DNA of 64,000 nt. Origin: Fusarium oxysporum f. sp. lycopersici 4287. Lineage: Eukaryota; Ascomycota; Sordariomycetes; Hypocreales; Nectriaceae. Shown here in pieces: positions 57,151 through 64,000 of the stretch. Below the pieces are notes generated by a model. That model saw nothing but the letters and a program-made list of their open reading frames with translations, was not told the origin of the DNA and made no database searches. The position numbers and the translations under genes were made by a program. Location: assembly GCF_000149955.1 (NCBI RefSeq), contig NC_031000.1, positions 1,563,163 through 1,627,162 of the forward strand. Reading direction: 5' to 3'. How positions within the stretch are numbered: the stretch's first letter is position 1; each line of letters starts with the position of its first letter.

Positions 57151-58713
57151 TCAGGTAAACAAAGCTCCATCTCTACTCAAAGCCCATTCGACCAATGGTT
57201 CAAGCTGCTCCTCAATCTCCCTCTTACACCCCTGGAGCCATTTCCAGTGCTCCTCGCATTCATCAAATATACGCCCCAAATCATCATATAATGCATCTAT
57301 ATCTTCTGGTACCCACTTATCATCCTTAATCTGGATACGTTCCCAGATATACCTACACTTCTCGCGACGAAACTTAAGCATCGTAATATCGTTGGATTTG
57401 AGGATATAGTTGAAGTCCTGCTGAAGACAAGGAGTATTCTGCATACTGCAGCTCCACTCATTAGAGTACTTCCAGGGTAAGTGTTGCCCAGTAAGTGTTT
57501 GTAAGTCGTGTAAACCACTTGAGAGCTGCCACGATAGGTTGCGGAGTTCATGCCCGATGAGGCATAAGAGCCAGTCACTAAGTACCTTTCCTAGCTCCTG
57601 TCGGCCATGAGTTTTGGCGAAGCAGGAGTTACATCGGTATGTGTTGAGCAAGGGCTCTGTGATTTCTTTTTCATCCCGCGTTATATCCCCTTCGCGATTG
57701 GGCCCTCTTCTCGCGGGCTTCCAATGGTGATGGGTCCCACCAAACCGAAACTCTCGCAGCTCTTGCCAGCGCGCGCATCCAGGACATCGAACCATCCACA
57801 TCGACCAATGCTGTTCACGAGCACCCTTTCTATGGAAGAGACCAAGAGGCGCATTAAAGAGTGGTCTCTTGTGATTCAGATATTCTGAAACCCCTGGAAA
57901 ATATCGATCGACGCGTGATCCAAATACGACTTGGCGGCTTGGGACAATGGGTAGCCGTCGAGTGCCTCCCGTCTCGTCGAATAGTTGCCATATTTCGTCT
58001 TGTTGGAATCGGCACTCGTTGCACTTTCGAAGCCATCGCTTCTTCCCACAATTCTCACCCTCCACAGCCAGGGCATTCTGATCGAGCAAGTTTATCCGAT
58101 CTTGTTGTGTCATTTTGTCAAGCTGGTCCTGGTTTATGCCTTTGAAACCCTCCATGTCATAATATTGGAGTAGGTCCAGATTGTTGATTGGAAAATCGCC
58201 GCTCAGATGTCCTTTGCCTGAGGTAACGCAGATAAAGTATCTAAAACGCTGCTTTTGCGCTTCCCAAAGGGAGACTTTGGCATCAAGCTCGGCTTGTTCT
58301 GTATTTGTGTTTCGATGCGGTATGTGCCTTGTTTGCTCCCACGTAGTGACCATTCTAGCGGCGGGAGATCCGGGAAGAGGCTTCCTGTATCGCAATCTGA
58401 GAATAGAATGGTTGTCAAAGTGCTTGTGAGAGAGAAGACGCAGACAGTTAGTGCAGGCCCATCGCATCTTCTCCCAAGCTGGGTCGGTCCAGTCTGGTCT
58501 CAGGCTGGTATCCCTAGACCGGAAAAAGAGATAAGGGCCGCCATACTCAGGCACTAACTCAAGCGCCAAAAGACGCTCTGCAAAATGCTTCTGCTTTGGG
58601 TTAATGAGACGTCGAAAGTGGGCATTGGCCTGACTGATCGATATGAAGCTGATGGGGTCGAGTAAGCGGATGATGTAGCACTGGAGTTCTGTCGGTAGAA
58701 GTTCTAGAGACAT
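57151..58713 (-). CDS. F-box protein
   Basis: An uninterrupted 520-residue frame begins MSLELLPTELQCYIIRLLDP and continues SFISISQANAHFRRLINPKQ, a clear F-box (about residues 3-45). After it are Cys pairs (CTNCLRLLSHKHF, KCNECRFQQDEIW, VRCPGCARWQELREF, YRCNSCFAKTHGR) that may form one or two zinc-binding sites, the last linked to a Trp-rich region and ending in a helical C-terminus (IDALYDDLGRIFDECEEHW). F-box proteins join substrates to SCF ubiquitin ligases through Skp1; the substrate here is unknown. The architecture resembles F-box families expanded in Fusarium. It is among the few intact genes here. The upstream gene-free 100 bp separates it from the repeat at 58885. Confidence 0.85.
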   Translation of the reverse strand: MSLELLPTELQCYIIRLLDPISFISISQANAHFRRLINPKQKHFAERLLALELVPEYGGPYLFFRSRDTSLRPDWTDPAWEKMRWACTNCLRLLSHKHFDNHSILRLRYRKPLPGSPAARMVTTWEQTRHIPHRNTNTEQAELDAKVSLWEAQKQRFRYFICVTSGKGHLSGDFPINNLDLLQYYDMEGFKGINQDQLDKMTQQDRINLLDQNALAVEGENCGKKRWLRKCNECRFQQDEIWQLFDETGGTRRLPIVPSRQVVFGSRVDRYFPGVSEYLNHKRPLFNAPLGLFHRKGAREQHWSMWMVRCPGCARWQELREFRFGGTHHHWKPARRGPNREGDITRDEKEITEPLLNTYRCNSCFAKTHGRQELGKVLSDWLLCLIGHELRNLSWQLSSGLHDLQTLTGQHLPWKYSNEWSCSMQNTPCLQQDFNYILKSNDITMLKFRREKCRYIWERIQIKDDKWVPEDIDALYDDLGRIFDECEEHWKWLQGCKREIEEQLEPLVEWALSRDGALFT

Positions 58714-58884
58714 CTCGCTTGTACTATAGCTAGCAGTTTAAGAAGATTCTCAGAGTGGTTGGGAGTTGGTTTCTTGTTGTAACTTCAACCCTGACTTTGT
58801 TTTTGAGGCTATGCATTGTGAAGCGGGGTTACGCGCAATAATTATTAGTCCGGGCCTTGCGATAGGCGGATTGAATGAATGAGG

Positions 58885-59175
58885 CGTATTGTCGCAGGGT
58901 AGGCATGATCTTCCCGACCCCAGGAAACAACTGCGTTAGTAAACTAGCTGTTGCACTGAGCGTGCTTAAAGGGTTAAAGTGAATATGATGAGCAGCAGCA
59001 AATATGTTGATTGATTGTTGTTGAGTTGTCTCTTGTGCGGGGTATTCCATCCCGCAGAGTTACTTAAAGCATATAGCTAGATTACTAATGCAGTTGTTTC
59101 CTGAGGCCGTGAAGATCATGCCTACTCTGCGACACTAGCTGTATGCTTTAAGTAACTCTGCGGCAGGCTGCCCGC
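58885..59175. repeat. Dispersed repeat, copy B, with nested inverted arms
   Basis: Part 58949-59135 matches 6858-7045. Around it two inverted pairs occur: 58888-58945 is the reverse complement, with several changes, of 59079-59136 (GATCATGCCTACTCTGCG arm), and 59055-59079 is the reverse complement of 59147-59171 (AGAGTTACTTAAAGCAT arm, one mismatch). The second arm runs into the LINE fragment that follows. Confidence 0.75.
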
Positions 59176-59990
59176 CAGAGCTCTCGCTCCCGCGCGCAGC
59201 CTTGCACCATCTGCTGGCAGCGAGATCCCTCCACGGGGATTTCGCCGCATATCACGAGAGATTCGACCATAGCGATGCACGCTTGGTCTGCTCGTGCAAC
59301 CGACGCAAAGCACCGGATCACATCTTCTATTGCAGAAAAGTACCGCCGCGTCATCGGATGAGGCTTGCACCCTCACCGAATGCAGCGGTCAATCTAGCAA
59401 TAGGAAAAGACTTTACCAAATATATCGACCTGTCCAAGGACAGCGCGTTCTTTGGAAAGATTTGCCCTCGTTATTAGGCGACCGCGACTGGAGAAGCACT
59501 CGCGACTCTCTTCCTTTCTTTATCTTCCACACATTTCTTTTGTTACCTTTTCTTCCTCTCTCGTATGCTCACGGCCAGACGAAGGGCGCCACCACGCCCT
59601 CCATCTGGCCGGGACCACCTTGAGGTAGTCTCGAGCTGCCGCACATACACAGACTGATCTCAACTCTCCTGATATTAGGCCAAAAGCGGCTGCGATATGC
59701 CAGCTCCGCCTTGTCGTCCCGCTGACGGGTAACAGGCCCGATAGGATGCGCTATTTGTGCCGATGATATGCTGGATAGAGTGTGGTCTACTGACGCGTTT
59801 GCAGAAATCGGATACCGAGCGGAAGACTAATTTCGCGTTGCGAATGACTAATCCTTTGTAGCCAATAGCATTTCTGTAAATAGCGTGTAGATAGATTCCG
59901 ACTTCTCTAGCCCAGCACGTCCTGTGCCCCAGTAGGGGACTTTCGGGGCCGATGGCCCCCCGGACGAAAAATATACATACATACATACAA
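59165..59990 (+). mobile_element. 5'-truncated LINE: C-terminal coding end plus 3' UTR
   Basis: The frame 59202-59477 reads HHLLAARSLHGDFAAYHERF, VCSCNRRKAPDHIFYCRKV and a tail ending KICPRY, the Cys-rich C-terminus of a Tad-like LINE pol protein. The 3' UTR resembles 34420-34690 and ends with the hairpin GGGGCCGATGGCCCC (59945-59959), GGACGAAAAATATACATACA and CATA units up to 59990. Retrotransposition with 5' truncation explains the shape. The left junction lies in the inverted repeat. Confidence 0.88.
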
Positions 59991-60319
59991 CCTCTACGGA
60001 GTACAGAGGACATAATCTCTTATCGGGATATGCCACCATGACTTCATGAAAGTGGGGTGAGTGTCGGCTCCTCGCAAATCAGAAGCTCAGAACTAGCTCC
60101 ATGGGGGAATCTTCCAGTCAGAAACTTTAACCATTTTAGGTTTGAATGGAGATCCACTCCCACCTTCTGATTATTGGGGTGTGGTTTGCCCGGACCTCCA
60201 GGCATTGAACGTCAGCAATTTCAGTTAGCCACGTAATCTTCAGCCAAGTATCGTCTATGTCTGCCCCACTCAGTCGCATTCAGCAAAGTGCGGAAAGAAT
60301 TAGACTAAGCTAAAACTCC

Positions 60320-60440
60320 CTTCCTCCTTTTCTTCCTTCTTTCCTTCCACTCTTCCTTCCCCTCTTCCTTCCCCTCCCTCTTCTTCCTTCCTTCCTTCCT
60401 GCCTTCTTTCCTTGCTTTCCCTTATTCCTTCCTGTCCCTG
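60320..60440. repeat. Pyrimidine-only tract, CTTCC-rich
   Basis: Nearly 120 bp are C and T on the plus strand, made of CTTCC, CTTCCTT and CTTTCC words. It lies about 35 bp upstream of the ATG at 60474. Such tracts can act as fungal promoter elements and can form triplex DNA. Confidence 0.8.
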
Positions 60441-60473
60441 ACTTGTTAGAACCGCCCACCACCTTTATTAATT

Positions 60474-61870
60474 ATGGACCTCGATGTTGAGCTTAAACGT
60501 GTAAATAGGGTTCGAATAAGCCTGGCAGAAAACCCGACTCTTGCTGCATCGCAAGAGAGTACCCTTACAACCATCATCAACCTCATTCAGGAGGATCATG
60601 TACAACGCGAGAAGCATTCTGAAGCTGCGCGGAGTAGACGCAAATCAGCTCGTGCTTTATTGTCAACCATTCACAGAGATCTCGGGAGCGTGATTCTCTT
60701 TCTTTGCAGCACCGCATTTTCCATTTCAAAGCTCTACAAGATTAAAAGTCACGCCACTCAATTTATTTCCAAATTAAAGACCTGGAATGATGGTGTTGAA
60801 ATTACGGATGGCATCGTTAGCCTTGCTCGCAAATACTTTACCACTTCTCTACTCGAGCGTCTAGGTATTAACTCGATTGCTATTATCATAATCAGTTTTG
60901 ACCATTCCTGCTGTTCTAGTCCCCGACGATGCCCGTGCCACGCAGATTAAACGAGGAGCTCATTTCCCTAGTCATACAACTAAGCGATCCCGAACCGATC
61001 CAAATTCGCTCGAACACGTAGCTATTCCAAGTTATCATGGCGTCATAGATCTCGCGAAGCACCAGCCATTGAACAAAACACCGACCGATGATTATAATGA
61101 TGGCAGCCATAGTGAGAACAGTGATAGCACAGAGGGAAGCGAAGACGGTGACGAGAGCGACTCGGGAGAAGTACAGGCTGCGCAGTCTTTGGTAGATAAC
61201 CCCGATGCAACAGTCGAGGATGATGGTAACAGCCCAACCTTTACATACCATTAAAACCTTCTAGACTAACGCATGCAGTACAACTTTACTCCAATGTCTA
61301 TGAATTGGAAGATATGGATGTTATTCGTGTTGTTGCTAACCAACGTGAGGACTTCACAGCTCGTCTAACTGTACCGCATTTCCCCGACGCAACGCCATTT
61401 ATTACAATCAGTTGTCCGCGTACTTTAGCAATCGAATTTTTGACCAGGCGAAAAGAAGTCAAGTGGTAGAACTTTGCACTCCGAAGATTTTACCCACTCT
61501 ACATGCGCCAAAGCACACAACTTCAACATCTTCGTCAAAGCATACGATCACCATTCCCTTGTTATCCTGCCCGACCATATCCAGATACGTCCTGGTTATA
61601 CGTTCCGAAAACCATACTGAGCCGCTCGACTGATCCACGTCCACAACAAGGGCAAGATAATTATCATTAGGGATTTCTTCGTCGTTGAAGTCATGCCACA
61701 CCGGCCCAGAGCAAGACTGTTTGGTCTAAAGACGTTTAGCCTAGGGGAAAAATGCGCTGAGAGGGTTGCGTCATACCAGTTTGTTGCATTTCTCAACAAT
61801 CTTATCGTCAGAGGTGTTTTTTTTAATGCGGTGCTTTCTCATCACCTGGCGATGTTTGGTCTGAAGTAAG
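60474..61870 (+). pseudogene. Unknown gene with introns, broken in its second half
   Basis: From ATG 60474 the frame reads MDLDVELKRVNRVRISLAEN and KHSEAARSRRKSARALLSTI up to a 55-bp intron (60865-60919, GTATTA..TTGACC..TCTAG). The next exon, VPDDARATQIKRGAHF, has an acidic Ser/Asp-rich end. A second intron (GTAACA..GACTAACGCATGCAG, about 61225-61280) leads to VQLYSNVYELEDMDVIRVVA and TPFITISCPRTLAIEFLTRR. There a TAG interrupts. In another frame KAHNFNIFVKAYDHHSLVIL and RPGYTFRKPY continue, then a stop, then HVHNKGKIIIIRDFFVVEVM and LKTFSLGEKCAERVASYQFV to about 61868. I do not recognise the family. The two splice-consistent introns suggest a real ancestor gene, now with two stops and a frameshift. 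Confidence 0.5.
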
Positions 61871-62075
61871 GGCGGATAGATAGGCGTGTTTTAAGATACT
61901 GTGCTCCGTATCTAATTAGCTTTTGTTGCATGACAAGTAAAAGATCTGAGAAAGTTCAAACAAAACATAATATGAGTATTGCAGGAATGCTGCTGACGTG
62001 CATGTGCATGTGGGCTATGATTAGGCCTCAATTTAGTTGCCTAAGCAGTCCCACTATTCCAATGCTGGTAACTTG

Positions 62076-62312
62076 GGAAAGGGCAGGAAGGAAGAGAGGA
62101 AGGAAGAGGGGAAGAGAGAGAGGAAAGAAGAGAGGAAGGAAGAGAGGAAGAAGGGAAGGAAGAGAGGAAAGAAGAGAGGAAGGAAGAGAGGAAGAAGGGA
62201 AGGAAGAGAGGAAAGAAGAGAGGAAGGAAGAGAGGAAGAAGGGAAGGAATAGAGGAAGAAGGGAAGGAAGAGAGGAAGGAAGAAGGGAAGGAAGAAGGGA
62301 AGAGAGAGAGGA
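62076..62312. repeat. Purine-only tandem repeat, GGAAGGAAGAGA type
   Basis: About 235 bp are almost only A and G on the plus strand, in units such as GGAAGGAAGAGA and GGAAGAAGGGAAGGAAGAGA. The overlapping Arg/Glu-rich ORFs (61930-62355) are by-products of the repeat. Confidence 0.9.
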
Positions 62313-63099
62313 AGTAGTAAATATCTTAATTTTAGAGCCTTTAATATTATATTAATAAGCCTGAAACATTAATTCGTGCTTCCTTTGCCTAGGCTCTTCT
62401 AGTTGCCTTATCTGATAGATGGCGGACTATAATAGAACTTAGCTTAAGGGAACTTTATTATATTCCTATCAGAGGAGCTTTATTTCATACATCCAGGCTG
62501 GACATTGACTGAATTAAAGCGCGCAATATCTTTACACCAATACAGTGATGTTATATGTTAGTTAATGTTGGCATATAAGTTTAATGCATATAACTCACCG
62601 GGATAGCTCATTTTGGTCGCTTTGTCTGGCCGCCTTATTTCACTGATAGGGGTCAAAGGGAGGTATAGCTCAGCTCAAAGGACTCGGCTGCGTTAGCCCT
62701 TCTCCATGGTTTGACCAGCTGCCTGGCCATCATAAACCACCCCTGGAAGAATTGGACTGGCTGATTTAGCTCTTCGACAGTTGCTGCAGGTCAACGTAAC
62801 GTGAACGAGCTCGCAACCAACCTGCATGCGACTAAGCTAAGATCTCCTTGGATGAGACAGCGGGGGGCCAACTACGAGAGGGTTTTCACCTTGGTCAGTT
62901 GTGATGTGACTTGGCCCCTGGAGCAGGCGCTTTTGCTGCTTGAATAGGTGACTGTTGAAGAGTATAAGAATTCACTTTCCCTCTTCCATAAAGCCAAGAT
63001 ATCAGACCAACACTTGCCTTCAGAAATATCGAGCCTTTTTCTAGAGACGCACTTGACTTGATTACCTTGGTCAGTAGTAATTCGTGTCTTTGCCCACTC
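62313..63099. other. Gene-free stretch up to the gap
   Basis: No supported gene or repeat. The sequence is AT-rich at 62320-62600. Confidence 0.4.
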
Positions 63100-63248
63100 N
63101 NNNNNNNNNNNNNNNNNNNNNNNNNNNNNNNNNNNNNNNNNNNNNNNNNNNNNNNNNNNNNNNNNNNNNNNNNNNNNNNNNNNNNNNNNNNNNNNNNNNN
63201 NNNNNNNNNNNNNNNNNNNNNNNNNNNNNNNNNNNNNNNNNNNNNNNN
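63100..63248. other. Assembly gap (Ns)
   Basis: A run of 149 N. Reading frames drawn across it are meaningless. The true gap length is unknown. Confidence 1.
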
Positions 63249-64000
63249 GTCTTAAATGCCATGCACAACTTGGATTTCCTTTGATGTTCTAACGGGTTTA
63301 ATTGAATAGAATCTTCATCCATGGCCAAAGTCATCCTTACTACAATGTCTAGTAACAAGGAGGGGGGCAATAGCCCTACGCACTCGAGCGGCTCGAGACA
63401 ATCTGACAGCACTCCTCGCAATGACCAACCCGTACCTGCCGATCCGGTCAACGGTGACAACACCAGCTCAACTGAAACCTCGGATGGCAACTTCAATACC
63501 AACGATTTTACCCCTATTGACGTCACACACAACCAGAAGGAAGACCAGTCATAAGTATACTTGTTTACGAACAATAGTTTATAGCCAACAGCAGTAATTT
63601 TGCACGGATGCTTCTGGGTCAGGCTGGAGGTTGGAATTTAGGCAATGAGTTTCTTATTACAAGGGCCCAAGTTAGCTTTCAAGAAGATAATATAATTTGG
63701 GTCGTTGAAGCAACGGTTCAATTCAAAAGAGTCATATTTCTGAGTTGCTATTGACGCACTGTTTTGTCTAGTCATGATTTATTTATTTACTTGACTTTGT
63801 CAAAACAATCTTTCTGGCCGCATTATGCAATTACCGGGTTGTGAGACGTCTCGTGACCAGAAAACATCCACTTGACCAACCCTGTGGGCGAATCAGGCAG
63901 TCCTTTAGCAAAAAGAAACATCTCTTCCCCACCGCTTATCACAACACCTTAGACCAGCAGTCAATGAATGATTCACAGCCACTTTTGGTAGTAGTCGTAC
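63249..64000. other. Gene-poor end of the window
   Basis: It holds one plus ORF at 63321-63554 (77 aa) rich in Ser, Asn, Asp and Pro, from ATG with a plausible context (MAKVILTTMSSNKEGGNSPT) but no family, no signal peptide and no hydrophobic segment. It could be a small disordered protein or chance. Nothing else is supported to the end. Confidence 0.25.

Noticed and set aside
60320..62312. Possible CRISPR-like array in the short-unit repeats
   Set aside because: There are no spacers, the units are low-complexity, and the genome is fungal.
61930..62355. Arg/Glu-rich ORFs of 71-141 residues
   Set aside because: They are by-products of the purine tandem repeat.
63058..63574. ORFs spanning the run of N
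   Set aside because: Their length depends on unknown bases in the gap.
1..64000. Starship-type giant element
   Set aside because: No tyrosine-recombinase (DUF3435) captain gene or characteristic end was recognised on either strand.

Overview
The window reads as repeat-rich, gene-poor DNA from a filamentous ascomycete, most likely Fusarium or a close hypocrealean relative. Genes have short introns (45-80 bp) with GT..AG ends and CTAAC/CTGAC-like branch sites. Gene families are those of Pezizomycotina, and the transposons (Hop-like MULE, Tad-like LINEs, hAT and Tc1/pogo types) are those of Fusarium accessory regions. Genus is an inference from family resemblance; no search could be run.

Layout: 1-730 fragment of an OrsD/RecQ-type protein; 1.6-3.4 kb decayed hAT; 3.6-5.9 kb Hsf1-like factor (minus); 6.9-7.3 kb dispersed repeats; 7.54-10.59 kb Hop-like MULE with 77-bp TIRs; 11.4-13.0 kb regulator gene lacking a zinc cluster; 13.8-15.1 kb LINE gag remnant; 15.8-23.3 kb two related LINE copies; 23.5-24.2 kb Tc1-like remnant; 25.6-26.8 kb GPCR gene with two introns; 27.4-29.7 kb patchwork of sugar-transporter, OrsD-type and SDR fragments; 30.9-34.8 kb LINE remnants around a RING-finger pseudogene; 35.0-38.5 kb large SulP/STAS/cNMP transporter; 40.5-44.4 kb MFS gene split by a well-preserved hAT with an 8-bp target duplication; 44.8-47.0 kb MULE and PD-(D/E)XK-like remnants; 47.5-48.6 kb bZIP gene; 50.6-52.4 kb broken Reg1-like PP1 regulator; 52.9-54.2 kb aminotransferase and Fot-like fragments; 54.6-56.6 kb three-exon orphan gene followed by a helicase fragment; 57.2-58.7 kb F-box gene; 58.9-60.0 kb inverted repeats and a LINE 3' end; 60.5-61.9 kb unknown broken gene between a pyrimidine and a purine tract; a gap of Ns at 63.1 kb.

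The genes that look whole are the GPCR, bZIP, F-box and three-exon orphan genes, plus the hAT transposase. The Hsf1-like gene is nearly whole but its 5' end is unclear. The transporter and the zinc-cluster-less regulator each need only one or two base changes to read through. Most other coding matter is fragments. I see no biosynthetic cluster or operon-like unit. The most notable signals are mosaic breakpoints, a fresh-looking hAT insertion, LINE copies that lost catalytic parts, upstream DNA shared by two unrelated genes, and many single-base frame breaks that could be decay or uncorrected assembly errors.
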